Below are positions 1-10,640 of a stretch of DNA of 64,000 nt, in pieces. Numbering within the stretch: the first letter of the stretch is position 1; each line of letters begins with the position of its first letter. The DNA comes from Hysterangium stoloniferum (Eukaryota; Basidiomycota; Agaricomycetes; Hysterangiales; Hysterangiaceae). A program made the translations under genes and the position numbers. The notes beneath the pieces are model-generated. The model searched no databases. It was not told where the DNA came from and saw only the letters and a list, made by a program, of their open reading frames with translations. The stretch is from positions 310,001 through 374,000 of the forward strand of contig WHVD01000033.1 of the NCBI GenBank assembly GCA_015178975.1. The letters run 5' to 3'.

Positions 1-208
1 AATAAAAGTACTTGATTCTCAATATCTTGTGTCAGTTAGTATAGCACCTCCTGACAATATAGGTTGGATGCTCTGGGAGGTGTATAGTGGTTCTGACACA
101 CATTAACCTCCAAATGCATGGTCCACAATTAGCATCTTCATATGAAAAGTTGCAATAATTGGTGGACTCCCCCTATAAAAAAGGTGTGTTTCATCATCAA
201 ATTTAACA
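1..208 (-). mobile_element. LTR fragment, LTR family 1, cut by the window edge
   Basis: This matches the LTR copies at 47574-47843 and 54199-54469, read on the minus strand. It ends in TTTAACA at 208, which is the element's TGTTAAA start on the minus strand. About 60 bp are missing to the left because the window begins inside it. No internal retroelement coding is visible. It is a fossil LTR, either solo or one end of an element lying outside the window. Confidence 0.75.
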
Positions 209-255
209 ATTTCAGGCCCTCCGCCGGAGTAGTTCCAAGATGGCTTCAAACGGCC

Positions 256-262
256 TATAAAA
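256..262 (+). promoter_or_regulatory. Candidate TATA box
   Basis: TATAAAA lies about 220 bp before the ATG at 482 and just inside the non-repeated DNA that follows the LTR fragment. It would suit the gene at 482-1109 if that gene has a leader of about 190 nt. Only the motif and its spacing support this. Confidence 0.35.
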
Positions 263-481
263 CGCACCTTCGACATCTCCTACAGTCCAACAACGACAGC
301 GAATTTCATTTACCTCTGTGTCAAGCTCGTTGTACAAGAAGGTCAGCAAGTCGTTGCCCACTTCTATACTTCACGTAGAATGAACGCTGGTACAACACTA
401 TTCTGTGTCATCTTCGACTGACACTTCCAATTACTGCCACCCACCATCTATACCTGCTGGTATCCAAAATGTCATTTTTAA

Positions 482-1109
482 ATGTCACCTGGAAATCGAT
501 CGGCTCTATCCACAAAGGCCAGTCAACGCCAGGCTGCGAAGACTCTACTCAAGACCTTCCCCGCGGTGCCTCCCCGTCTCCAACCTTACCAAAGGATTTT
601 GATTCATCCAAACATATATCGTGTGAAATACCAACAATATTCCCTGAAACACCTCTCGGTATGTAGCGTAATGCCTTTTTCATTACGATGATTTTGTTGA
701 GCCACCGCTAACAGACAGATGAGTCCATTACCCCACCACCACCACTATACGACGACAAGAAGCCGTCAATCCCTCTTATTCGCACAGATTGGTCACACAT
801 AGACATACTTTCAATTCTGGGTCGACCACTGACTTGCTGCTGTATTCTTGAGGCCCATCCTTACCACCTCTTGACGGCACAGCGGATCATTTATCAACAA
901 TTTCTCATGAGTGACTGAGTCTAATATTAGTTCCATTAATTGATATGTTGTCATTGGATGTAGATCATGGCCATGCCAAGTTCCTAGATGGAACGAAAGA
1001 AGATACTCCCCTGCAAATTGTGAATAACCCTGACGATAATTCTTTAACAGTTTCCGGCGAGCCCTTCATACCTCCCCTTGAGATACAACTGAGAAGTCGT
1101 CAATTGTAA
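482..1109 (+). CDS. Three-exon gene candidate, unknown protein of 172 aa
   Basis: Reading through two fungal-type introns gives one open frame from ATG 482 to TAA 1109. The exons are 482-658, 715-910 and 964-1109. Intron 1 (56 nt) starts GTATGT and ends CTAACAG, combining a consensus donor with a branch-like CTAAC. Intron 2 (53 nt) starts GTGACT and ends GATGTAG. Phases match at both joins. The product is basic at the N-terminus (ASQRQAAKTLLKTF), then proline-rich (PPPPLYDDKKPS), then ends in an acidic to neutral stretch (FLDGTKEDTPLQIVNN). An A lies at -3 of the ATG. I recognise no domain. I did not see this sequence elsewhere in the window, so it may be a genuine single-copy neighbour of the arrays. 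A frame downstream (1157-1433) could be a fourth exon. Confidence 0.5.
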
Positions 1110-1156
1110 TTAGGTGCATCCTCTCATCATTCGCGCGCAATGTCCCGATTGGCGAG

Positions 1157-1433
1157 CCAAATAGCATACATTTCTCCCGAGCTTCATCCCGTGTCGCCGA
1201 CCCTATTGTCCGAATCATCCCCTGATTCTTCGGACCGGTTATTAGAGGATTTTATCGATACGTACCACAAACGAGGTGGAGAACAAGGTGGAGATGATTC
1301 GATAAATTTCTGGAGTCATTCAAATCTTGCATTGTCTATAACTATATCAAGGTGTGTAACTAAGCCACTTGACCTTTTGTGGAACAGAGTCAGCAGGGAC
1401 ACTTTTAAACGTTCCCTACTCCAATGTCATTGA
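1157..1433 (+). other. Possible fourth exon or separate small frame
   Basis: An open frame runs from ATG 1140 to 1433 (97 aa; includes SESSPDSSDRLLEDFIDTYH). It can also be reached from the preceding gene: donor GTAATT at 1106, acceptor GAG at 1156 (51 nt) and matching phase, which would replace the TAA stop at 1107-1109. A GTGTGT donor-like site follows at 1352. Which model is right cannot be settled from sequence alone. The product is acidic, serine-rich and unrecognised. Confidence 0.35.
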
Positions 1434-1479
1434 GCGATTACACTATGGCTCTCAGAATTTTGGTAAACACCGCAATTGA

Positions 1480-2061
1480 GTGCGTTCGGTTGACTGGATT
1501 TCATTCCAATTGTCATGTTTGAATTATTTCAGTTAGAGGAGTAACGAAACAATTATTTGATTCAATCTAATATTAAGGAACTCTTCTACAAGATACGTCG
1601 GACTCTTGAACGTTAATTGTCGTCACCTGTTCCTTCCTATGCGTAGTCGCCACACCTTTCACTGATGTGTCGGTAGCATTGACGAATTCGACTTACGTCT
1701 CCATTTTCTGGAAAAAAAACCGTGGAGCATAACTATGAGGGTTCCAGGCCGTGTTATCAAAAATAATACTGGTGAGTTAGTCACCGCAAACATGCTAGCC
1801 AAGGAGAAACCGCCAGATGTCAGCTTTAACATTGGCAAGGACTCACAGTACTTCAAAATCCTCAATATACCTTGCCATCGTCTCATCACATCGAACAGAG
1901 TTGCTGCATTATGCGCCGAAGGAATAATCGGGGTTACTCTGATCCGGTCTCGCGTGTCCCACGGTGCGCAGCTTCAATACCATCGCCATTCTTGTTTCTC
2001 TCCTTGTACATTGAAACGTTATCCACGGTTCAACCAACGAAGCATCCATAATCGACTATGA
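1480..2061 (+). pseudogene. Second-family fragment (RLPGR/IKNNAGELVA exon)
   Basis: The piece begins in the conserved sequence around GACTGGA..TTCATTCC and continues to the exon coding MRVPGRVIKNNTGELVTANM and DVSFNIGKDSQYFKILNIP. The same exon recurs at 9340, 16200, 21150, 25490, 29240 and 51050 on plus, and on minus near 47300, 54000 and 60000. Its 3' part resembles exon 5 of the five-exon family (GVTLI.., CTT..). This copy is diverged and has no convincing start or end. Confidence 0.45.
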
Positions 2062-2640
2062 AGGTCTAGTGCTCACTGTCAATGCCTCTTGATGCATCGT
2101 CGCCGCACCTCAACCCTCTCTCTTCACATTTCAACCAGACCGGCAGGATCATAGTCCTATTGATCTTTCCTTAACTCGCTTTGTAACCGTATTTTCAAGC
2201 CACATAGTAAATTTAAGAGCGCATACAGCCACTTTTTCACTCCCAGCATCCTCTACAGCTCTTTCTCACACATATATCGAATATATTAAGTGCTAGTCGT
2301 GGCTAGAACCACAGCCAATTCATTAATGACCATCCCATCATATGGAATACCGCTACCAAATCTCGAAGAAGCCCCACCACCTCAGTTCCCACGTCACTTA
2401 CCTAGGCTCACATGAAGGAAGCCAGATCCATGACAACATTTCTCTTGTTCACGCGAATCTTCTCTTCAAAATCCATGTTCAATCTCCAGGGCCAGTGATC
2501 TTATAGCCCAAAGCCTCGCAATAAACAAGGGCCTTTAACCCATTCAATATCGTGGTGGACGGAATAAACATAAATATGACATCCTTGAGGGGTCATATTC
2601 ATCTTTCGACATAGCAATCACTGTCGTGGAATTTTTTCGC
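2062..2640. repeat. Diverged downstream module
   Basis: The motif 'aagagcgcatacagccactttt' and a nearby 'gaatatattaagtgctagtcgtggctagaa' place this in the same family as the downstream modules at 8.3, 15.3 and 24.5 kb, but it is much more diverged. I see no convincing gene here. Confidence 0.4.
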
Positions 2641-2649
2641 CTTGCTAAC

Positions 2650-3160
2650 CTTCTTCAATGATAACACGGTGCTGCTCTCCACTCACATCAACTTGGGTGG
2701 TTTCCTTGCTTGTGGAGTCCATAATACACTATGTTCACCATCTTTTCTCTTCCAGTATTGTCTTTCATTTGTGCATGAGATCTCCTCCCCAGTCCATTTC
2801 TGACGCAAATCACTCGGAGACCATGTTGACCATGGGTGTTGGCTCTCAACGAAATAATTGCGGTTATACTGAACTAATAGCTGGATCATCTGGTCTGGAA
2901 TCTGCATGTACCACAGCTCTCAAGCTCTCTCCCCTCACCATTCTTGTTTATGTCCTTCCACATTAAGGGACAATGAGCAGCTCAACGAACCGGTTCAACC
3001 TTGAATGCTTTGGGAATTTAGTTTCTACCCCTCGTCCCTTCCTTTGCGCAGTGGCCACACCTTTCACTGGTATATTGAAAGCAAGCAAGGAAGAAGATAA
3101 TATCTTTCCTGTTTCCTTTTTTTTCCAGCTCGCTTTGGCGGCATTAATAGTTACATAAAC
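2650..3160 (+). pseudogene. Old relict of five-exon family exons 4-5
   Basis: One frame reads ELIAGSSGLESACTTALKLS..LTILVYVLPH, matching the exon 5 motif LIAxSSEPESACTTVRSLDTIAILVSLLP. It is followed by RPFLCAVATPFTG, matching SFLCVVATPSTC. Just before it, TSTWVVSLLVESI resembles the end of exon 4 (HINQLNVVSSLIGPI), with a donor-like site after it. No exon 1-3 is attached. The copy is clearly non-functional. Confidence 0.45.
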
Positions 3161-3840
3161 TTACATCATTTGAGTCGGGTTGAAAGCTCATTCAATCACT
3201 TCTTATGCTCATTGCAACTCTGGAATTCATTGCTGACGAGAATTGTGTCGATGATACCTTTGGCTTTGTAGGACTTTGTGTTTTGTGACTAATAATTGAA
3301 TATATTGTAAGACTATATATATACGTCTCACGGCAGCAAATATCCTTGGAGTGTTTCTGAACCATTCTGAAACTGGGTTCGACCATTTCCACTGTCTTTG
3401 AAAGGAATTGCTGTCGTTTTCGGTCCGGTACCAGCGTACCGAAGTATAATTGTCGTCAAGAGTGATCCAAATGGTATTCCCAAGACATAATCCTTTTGTT
3501 ATCCTGCTGCACTTGAGATTATCTGAGAGCCACTATGATGTATTGCCGTGGCAAGCGTCGCATGTTCCGCCCATTGTTTGACGACAATAGCCGATTATCA
3601 GCTCGGAAGTATGTTAAGACTCAGGATACCTCGTCCATTCCTTGACTGACAAATTAGCCAATACGAGGAAATGAAGGATCGATTGTGGTGACAAACCCAG
3701 GCTGCGATGAATGGCTATCGTGTGGGAACGAAGAGGGATTGCTACGGTGCCCTATGTGGAGCTCCAAGGGCAAAGTGGAATTGGCAGCACCGAAGGGGAT
3801 AGAAAGATGGCAGAAAATGGGAATGTAAATTAGCATAGCC
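3161..3840 (-). repeat. Diverged FKNGPG segment
   Basis: This is similar to the blocks at 11.3-11.7, 17.5-17.8, 31.1-31.4 and 51.8-52.2 kb. Recurrent pieces include 'attatgatg.attgcc.tggcaagc..cgtatcttc' and a minus-strand frame around FGSL/PFKDSGNG. In better copies the minus strand reads VRFKNGPGIIVPGEMYT. This copy is eroded. Confidence 0.4.
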
Positions 3841-4235
3841 AGCGTGGTGAATCTTTACATACCGCAAGAGCTGAAACAGATCAAACTACGGGTGGGTCAC
3901 AATGCTTGATCTACCTTGTCATCGTCGCTTTGAAGAGCAATGTCCACGCATCAATCGTGTGAGCGTCGGGCGAAACATTCCACTCAGACAGAGAGATAAT
4001 AATAAGGCTAGCTCTCAGTGTCGCCTGAGACGAGATTATATTTAGAATGTGTTAATACACACCCGGATGGATTCGCCACAACCAAGGATATGGCGAGGGC
4101 GAATGAAAAAATCACGTTGCCTACCATGAATGGGACTAGGTCATCACTGGCCCCGGGTTTCTCCTCGGTGAAAGTTTGCCAAATTCAAAACGGGAAGTGT
4201 GCAATCTCTCTGGACAAAGCCTGAGGCTGACAGCG
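3841..4235 (+). pseudogene. Second-family 3' exons, degraded
   Basis: The segment contains degraded versions of HRR-EE-CPRI, LGRNIPL, NTHPDGFATTKD (elsewhere NTNSDGHATIED) and MARANEKITLPTMNGTRSSLAPGFSS (elsewhere VARVDEETTLLAINLTRPSLTPGFFS). The intron that normally separates the last two is missing here and the exons are run together. Confidence 0.4.
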
Positions 4236-4621
4236 GCAACTTGAAGGCAGCAACCATTGGGTATCGCTTTGGACTGCATTTATAAGGTACATGACAATGT
4301 CACTTCTCGATATCAGAAAAGCGGTTTTGCTTTCAACTCTGACGTTGAGAAATGCTATACTATATGACAATCGACTGAACCATTATTGTATGCTGTGTGA
4401 GCCTTCAGTGGAAGGTGTAAGAAGTAGTGACCTCATTACGGTGGAGCCTATAAGGTTCAAGGAAGGTGAGGGAACCTTATGGACGAAGGAAAGAATGAAA
4501 TGCTGTGTATCCAGTGTAAGTACAGCCATAACGCTGTACCTTCCTGGAATTAGCTCTCCGACTGGTGGCGGCACAAAAGCAAGGCACCCCCTTCTAGTGT
4601 AGGTGAGACTGCTACCCACTA
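4236..4621 (+). promoter_or_regulatory. Conserved block upstream of exon 1 (copy 0)
   Basis: A roughly 350-bp block precedes exon 1 in every copy, with shared pieces such as 'gagccttcagcagaaggcgtaag', 'ctatatag', 'gtaagcacggccataaggctgtacctt' and 'actgctacccaccaATG'. Its conservation right up to the ATG fits a promoter plus leader. No specific factor site is recognised. Confidence 0.4.
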
Positions 4622-5197
4622 ATGTCCACTTTCAACGAGACGACTCTGGGGAATGATGATTCGGCAACGGCTGGGATCAACCTTGAAGACATACCACCTT
4701 TAGTTTCCCCGGGTGTATTGACTTCAGAGAAACGGGGGATATTCAGGGATGTAACGAACCAGGCCATGATTTATGTTATCGGGGCCTCGATGACGAGCAG
4801 CACATACAACTGTCTGCACACCATATAGAGATTTGGGTTGACGAGTGGGTGAGTAAAGTATAATGCTATTTCCATGTGATCTGTCTCACATGCTGCGCAT
4901 TTCAGTGTCAAGGAGAGACGACCTGCCATGACCCACCCACTGTTGTTGAGATCAACACGACATCCAACCTTAGCCCATATCGCAGTTATGCCGATGACTG
5001 GGGAATGATCTCACGGAGTCAGGGGACAATGTCAAGTATTGACATTGGCCCCGGGTATTGCTGTGGAGTCGTTTTGGAATGGGTTGGGATGAAAGTCCTT
5101 CACACTGCTAAGACAGCTTCGCTGATCGCAAAGCTGACAATATACCGGGAAATCACCCGTTTGTTACGAGACCATGGTGCCTTTAGCAAGTTGCTAT
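4622..5197 (+). pseudogene. Five-exon family copy 0: exons 1-2, shortened and chimeric
   Basis: Exon 1 starts MSTFNETTLGNDDSATAG but has internal losses, so it cannot read through to the usual WGCNEPGHDLCY. Intron 1 is preserved at 4849-4905 (57 nt, GTGAGT...TTTCAG). Exon 2 reads well from CQGETTCHDPP to DDWGMISRSQGTMSSIDI and GAFSKLLL. Around 5197 it then switches abruptly into the FKNGPG/second-family sequence instead of ending RLVQDSADLAR. The frame stays open across the join to 5292. Confidence 0.6.
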
Positions 5198-5700
5198 TGA
5201 AGGGAATTACTGTCCTTTTCGGACTGGTATTATCATACGGAAGGTTTATCGTGAGTGGCAATAATGGATTTACGTTGTCATCGTCGCATTGAAGAGCCAT
5301 GTCCACGCATCAACAGTATGAGCCTGGGGCGAAACATTCCACTCGGCAAGACAGGTAATGATAAAGCTAGGTGTAAGCAAGTATCCTCACACAGGATTAT
5401 GTGTGCAGTTTATTAATAGAAATTCTGATGGACACGTCACAATCGAAGATAATCCAAGTTTGACCGTTACGTAACTCAATAAATCTACCCGAGAACTCTG
5501 CTCTTACCTTACCCTTTGTCTTATTCAGACAATCTAGAAAATTCAAGCCGTTTGATGTGGCAACGGTGGATGAAGAAACCACGCTGCTTGCCATTAACCT
5601 GACTAGACCATCGTGGACCCCCGGTTTCTTCTCATTGAAAGTTTTGATAAAATTAAACAGGAAGCGCGAAATCTCGCCGGATAAAGTCTGAGGTTGACAG
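5198..5700 (+). pseudogene. Second-family 3' exons, best-preserved introns
   Basis: Two introns are visible: 5355-5408 (54 nt, GTAATG...GTGCAG) and 5471-5528 (58 nt, GTAACT...ATTCAG). The exon between them reads FINRNSDGHVTIEDNPSLTVT. The next reads, in matching phase, TQSRKFKPFDVATVDEET, then LLAINLTRP and LIKLNRKREISPDKV with a stop near 5690. Upstream of 5355 I could not find a frame that joins in phase without a stop, so the start of the gene is unresolved. The function is unknown. Confidence 0.45.
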
Positions 5701-6085
5701 TGCCAACTTGAATACAGCTCCGGTGAGCATCGCTCTGGAGTGTATTTATATTATGCTTGGCGATGCCACTTCTGGAATGTCAGAAAAGCTGCATTGCAAC
5801 TCTGACGCTCAATAATATTATACTATGGAGTAACAATTGACCGAACTATTATTAAATGCTGTGTGAGCCTTCAGCAGAAGACGTAAGAAAGTAGTGAGGT
5901 AACTTAGTGCGCTGGAGCCTTTATGGGGGGTAAGGGGATGTTATTTACAAAGGCAGGGGTGACAGACCGTGAATCCTGTGTAAGCACGGCCACAAGGCTG
6001 TACCTTGGTGGAATTAACTCTCCCACTGACTGCGCCATAAAAGTTCAGCACCCCTTTCGAATGTAAGTACGACTGCTACCCACCA
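5701..6085 (+). promoter_or_regulatory. Conserved block upstream of exon 1 (copy 1)
   Basis: This is the same upstream block as at 12540-12891 and it ends 'gactgctacccaccaATG'. The segment separates the second-family stop from the five-exon start by about 395 bp, so the two families lie head to tail on the same strand. Confidence 0.4.
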
Positions 6086-7945
6086 ATGTCTGCTGTCATC
6101 GAGATGACTCTGGGGAATCACGATTTGGCAACGGCTGAGTCCTACATTGAAGGCGTTGAGGAACTACCACCCTTAGTTTCCCCAGATTTATTGAGTTCAG
6201 AGCAACGGGACCAGATCATTCAGAAGGGGATGAGAGAGATATTCAGGGAGAAGCTTCAAGAACGATGGGGTTGTAACGAACCCGACCATGATTTATGTTA
6301 TCGGGCCCCTGATGATGAGCAGCACATACAACTGTCTGCAAACCAAATAGAGAGTTGGGTTGACGACTGGGTGAGTAAAGTATAATGCTATTTCCCTGTT
6401 ATCTGTGTCACATGTTGCGCATTTTAGTGTCAAGGAAAAATGAGCTACCATGACCCACCGAATGTTGTTAAGATATCCACCAACACGAGATCCAACCTCA
6501 ACCCGTATCGCAGTCATGACGATGACTGGGGAATGATCTCACGGAGTCTTGAGACATCATCAAGCATTGAAATTAGCCCTGGGTATTACTGTGGAGTCGC
6601 TTTGGAAAGGGTTGGGATGAAAGTCCTGCACAGTGCAAAGAAAGCTTCGCTGTTGGCAAAGCTGACAATATACGGGCAAATAATGAGTCAATGGTCTCAA
6701 GACAACGGTGCCTTTAGCAAGATTCTACGCAAGCATCTCACCATGCCAAGATTGGGAAGACTAGTTCAAGAGACTGTTGATTTAACGAGGTAGGGATAAC
6801 TCAGTGTCAACGTTACATACACTCGAAATACCAACATCTCTGTAGACCCACATATCCACTTCAAATTCGGAGACGAGCGGCGAGGACGTTAGAGAGGCTC
6901 TCAGTGTCTTCACTTTATGCACGGTGGAGTAGCAAAGGTCACACTACCCAACTTCTGCTATCTTTTGTCCCGGCGTTTATTGGTTCGACAGAGACGCGTC
7001 AGGAACTGCGATGACGTCATCACTATACAACGTTTTAGTCAAGTCACCGCTGCACACCAACTTTGAGGAGGTTGCATCAACATTTATCATACACATCGCC
7101 CGTTATCTCTCAGGATTTGATCGGCGCTTACGCCTTTTCAAACTTAAGTGCATCGTGGAAGGGATCTGCCACATGCGTCCACTATCTGCAAAGGAGCTCA
7201 CGGCGATCAGAGGTTGCATTGAATTCTGGTTACAACCGTGCGTCGTGCCATCACACCATTTCATCCTTCCCACCAAAACCATAACCGAGAATATCAGACA
7301 CAACGACTTAGATTTTATGAATATCCTATAGAGCTTCTCGTGTGTTCCATGCGCCAAGATGCATGGTTTCGAGATATCGCTGGAGCTGTATTGAGGGTTT
7401 TATTGGACGACATACCCATGCATATAGCGTCATTGACACTTTATCTTGACTGGTACACGTCGAACTCACTGTGTCGGAGTATTGCCTCCTTGGAAACCTT
7501 CTTCAACGACAGCACGCTTCTCACCGATCACATCAACCAGCTAAATGTAGTTTCTTCGTTCATTGGGCCCATCTTACGGTACGTTCACTATATGTTATCT
7601 TCCAGCACCGTCTTACATCCACCCACGAAACTGTCCTACCAGTCTCATTCTGACCCACACGAGTCCTAATCGGGATCTCCTTGGGTATGGTGAGCGAATA
7701 ATCGCATTGACTCTGAAGCTGATAGCTGGATCTTCCGAGCCCGAATCCGTATGTACCACAGTGCGCAGCCTCGATACCATCTCCATTCTTGTTTCTCTCC
7801 TTCCACATTGTGACGTAATGCGTGCGCGGCTCGACCAACGACAAATTCTTCAATTACTCGCTTAAAACTTTAGATTTCACCGCGCGTTTCTTCCCTTGCG
7901 TCGTCGCCACTCCTTCCGCTCGTGTGTCAGTAAGGTCTAAGTAGA
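6086..7945 (+). pseudogene. Five-exon family copy 1, diverged subtype, broken after exon 2
   Basis: Exon 1 (6086-6370, 95 codons) and exon 2 (6428-6789) are open. They are joined by a 57-nt GTGAGT...TTTTAG intron and followed by a 56-nt intron (6790-6845) that puts exon 3 in phase (..TRP TYPLQIRRRA). Exon 3 then loses frame near 6955, and a TAG interrupts it at FMNIL*. Exon 4 (VLLDDI.MHIASLTLYL) and exon 5 (LIAGSSEPESVCTTVRSLDTI) are recognisable, but exon 5 shifts frame near the end. The N-terminus (MSAVIEMTLGNHDLATAESY) differs from the other copies. A truncated product of about 216 aa could in principle be made if intron 2 is not spliced, because a TAG lies directly in it. Confidence 0.65.
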
Positions 7946-8760
7946 ACCCCAGATCAGTGGTGGAGGAACGTGGTTGTCCTGACAAAGGTCTTGCACCATC
8001 ATTTGGATACACTCGCTGATCATTTCTCTTCGACAATGCTGATACATCTCAATCAAACCACGAGGAGCCCAATAGCGTCGCCCTTCATTCAACTCACTTT
8101 GCAGCCGGGGTATAAAGCTATCTTATTTGAGCCGATGTAACAACGCATATAGCCACTTTGTATTATCGCCGTGAGCTCTGCAGATGTCCCCATACATGTG
8201 TTGAATACATTTGGAGGCACTAGCCGTGCCTACACTAACATCCGAATCATTAACGACATTTGTTTTAAATGAGATGTCAATTTCGATGCATGTCTCCTTC
8301 AGGCTCACCATACTTTCAGGCCAGTGTTCAATTGACACGATCCATGATCTTCAAACCGCGAATTCCTTAAACTAAGTTTCTTCCGTTGACAAATTGACAA
8401 TAAAGCTGCCATAGGTCGAGCAAATCTAAGAGCGCATACAGTGACGTTTCACCATTGCCCCGAACTCTGCAGCTTGTACGCGTTGATGCCATACGTCACT
8501 CGAATACACTTGCGGGAACCACCCGTGGCTAGACTGAGATCCTATTTATAAATGACAATCATTTCAAACGGACCGCGGACTTGAGAGTTGTATAAAACTA
8601 CATAATTTGACGCAATTTAAAAGTGAAGATATTCAGTAATGATCGCTGCGAGGTTCTCTAGACTGATGTTGAATATATTCCGAGAGCTCCTCGCTGAAAT
8701 AACATCGTATATACTAGCGGTGATAATGTCAATCGAATACCACTAGGGGGACTCGAATAA
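7946..8760. repeat. Downstream module after copy 1
   Basis: Three mutually related sub-blocks follow exon 5. Each contains a version of 'gcgcatacagtcacttttcac.attgccc.gagctctgcag' followed by 'ttgaatacacttg..gcaccac..gtggctaga'. The same order follows every long copy. Fragments of both strands are open (minus: VFNT, ELxAxxxSDY, FKEFAxHIxSHG, KIMDLVD). Whether it is untranslated, regulatory or an antisense gene is unresolved. Confidence 0.45.
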
Positions 8761-9629
8761 GGCCGTCCCAGCGTTATTCTCGTGTCACTTGTTTGGGAGA
8801 ACAGGAAGCCGGGCCAAGTCATTGGAAAACACCATCATCAAAACACTGACACTTCTTCACATTATCGTGAGCTTTCACCTTGTATAAGAAAAATGTAGCT
8901 CGTGGTCATTTCAGGTGGGATCACTTATCAACTCAGAGCTGAAGAATACAATACCTATGACGACCCGCCGCGTGCAGAAGCTAAGCCTCCGAGAAATCTC
9001 TGCGTTTCAATGTTTCAGTCGCTAGCGTGGCACTACGCCCCACGGCAGTTTATTTTACTCGCTACCCCGACATTTCCCCTATTGCTTCCATTCATGTTAA
9101 CTGGAGTTATCCCACCAATTGTCATGTTTGAATTGTTTCATTTCGAGTAGTAGCGAAAACGCCATTTGATTTAATCTAATATTGAAGGACTCATCGACTG
9201 GATCCGTGGGCCTGTTGAATGTTAGTTGTCGTCACCTGTTCCTTCCTATGCGTAGTCGCCACACCTTTCACTGATGTCTCGGTAGCATTGACCAATTCGA
9301 CTTACGTCTCCATTTTCCGGAAAATAACCCCCCAGAACATGACTATGAGGCTTCCAGGCCGTATTATCAAAGATAATGCTCGTGAGTTAGTCGCCATAAT
9401 GGTGCTAGCCCAGGAGATACTGCAAGATGTCAGCTTTAACATTGCCAAAGACTCACAGTGCTTCACAATCCTTAATCTACCTTGACATCGTTACATCGAA
9501 CAGTGTTGCTACATTATTTGGCGAAGAAATAATCGGGGTAACTCTGATCCCGATAACTGGATCTTTCGACCCTGAATTCGCGTGTACCACGGTGGGCACC
9601 TTCAATACCATCGCCATTCTCGTTGTTGA
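8761..9629 (+). pseudogene. Second-family copy, 5' and middle parts
   Basis: The piece runs from the 'ggtcat.tcaggtgggatcacttatcaactcagagctgaagaa' start-like segment, through LPGRIIKDNARELVAIMVLAQE and DVSFNIAKDSQCFTILNLP, to GVTLIPITGSFDPEFACTTVGTFNTIAILV. The last part matches five-exon exon 5 (LTLKLIAGSSEPESACTTVRSLDTIAILV). This shows the two families share an ancestral exon. It is cut at about 9630 by an insertion. Confidence 0.45.
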
Positions 9630-10056
9630 GTAGGAGACAAGGTTTCGAAAGGATAGAGTCTAAATTCGAAGCTCAGTGAGTGAGTGAGTAAACTTCACTA
9701 TATATTATAGTACCTAAATTCGAAGCTATACGGCGTTTCGTAAGTAATAGAATAAGAATAGATGATTGCGCATATACCTCAGTGAGTGAGTAAACTTCAC
9801 TGAGGTATATGGCGAAATATCGCGACTTTTTATTTACTTTCTAATTATTTTAGGAGAGTTATTAGGGGAGTAGAAAAGGGAAATTTTGATGCTCGAAGTT
9901 TCTAGTCAATTGCATCATAAAGGAGAAATTCGTAATTAGGGGTTAGTCCCCCCCCCCTAACGACACTACAATATATGCGCATACACTCGTCATTGTAGGT
10001 TGATTCAGATTTCGGTGTATGCGAAGACTTGATTACTAACACTCGTTTCTCTCGTT
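9630..10056. mobile_element. Unclassified insertion with hairpins
   Basis: About 425 bp interrupt a second-family exon that is continuous at 29500-29600. The base composition differs (runs of A/T, a nine-base C run near 9950). It holds a 15-bp perfect inverted repeat (9771-9785 with 9797-9811), the pair CTACAAT/ATTGTAG near 9965-9998, and CGCATACAC/GTGTATGCG further on. I found no clear terminal repeat or target duplication, so its class is open. A small non-autonomous DNA element is one possibility. Confidence 0.4.
9771..9811. repeat. Perfect 15-bp hairpin, 11-nt loop
   Basis: The arms are CATATACCTCAGTGA and its exact reverse complement around the loop GTGAGTAAACT. Part of the loop and arm (CAGTGAGTGAGTAAACTTCACT) is echoed about 100 bp upstream at 9675-9695. 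The whole lies inside the unclassified insertion. Confidence 0.85.
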
Positions 10057-10310
10057 TGGGACACGATCTGTCGCTCAATGGACGATGGATCCATCTTCCA
10101 CTCTGAAGGTCTAGTTCTCACATACAACTCCTTCCTATGCGTCGACACCACACCTTTCACTGGTGCATCCGTATTGTCTAATTCAAACATGGTATCAATG
10201 TTGAAGAAGCATCGTTGGCCTGGAGAAGGCCTTCCTCGACTTAGCACGATTTATAATCGTTTCTCTCGACACATCTTACCCGGACTAGGAGCAGGATAGG
10301 CTATTTCACT
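10057..10310 (+). pseudogene. Diverged exon 5 C-terminal part
   Basis: The frame 10078-10299 includes SFLCVDTTPFTGASVLSNSNM and VSMLKKHRWPGEGLPR. It is homologous to SFLCVVATPSTCVSVRSN at the end of five-exon exon 5. Here the frame continues about 25 residues beyond the position of the TAG that ends exon 5 in the other copies, which suggests the ancestral protein was longer. Confidence 0.45.
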
Positions 10311-10640
10311 TTAATTTCTTCGCTTCGTATCTGGATCTGCAAGTGGTATGAAGCTACATAGTTTGAGTCAATGTAAGAGCGTATATAGCTATTTTTTACT
10401 TGCGCAGATTCACGGTACCTCTTATTCTTTGATGCTAAGCGTATACGTTGAATTTTGGCAGGTGGCTAGAATGACATCCTATTTATGAACGACAATAACA
10501 TCAATTAGAATGGAACTGGAAAGTGTCAAAGAAAGCCCCCCCGCTTGTTATTATCATGTCAATTGCGATGGAAGCAAGCAAGCCATTGAAGAACAACAAA
10601 GAACACTGCAACTGACCAATCCACTGGGGTGGCAATATTT
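10311..10640. repeat. Diverged downstream module
   Basis: The segment contains 'agagcgtatatagctatttttta' and 'gcgtatacgttgaat...ggcaggtggctagaatgacatcctatttatgaacgaca', a distant version of the downstream module. The same diverged form recurs at 29820-30110. No gene is seen. Confidence 0.4.

Noticed and set aside
9771-9811. Hairpin as a rho-independent terminator
   Set aside because: The window is eukaryotic, with spliceosomal introns. The stem has no following T run and lies inside an insertion.
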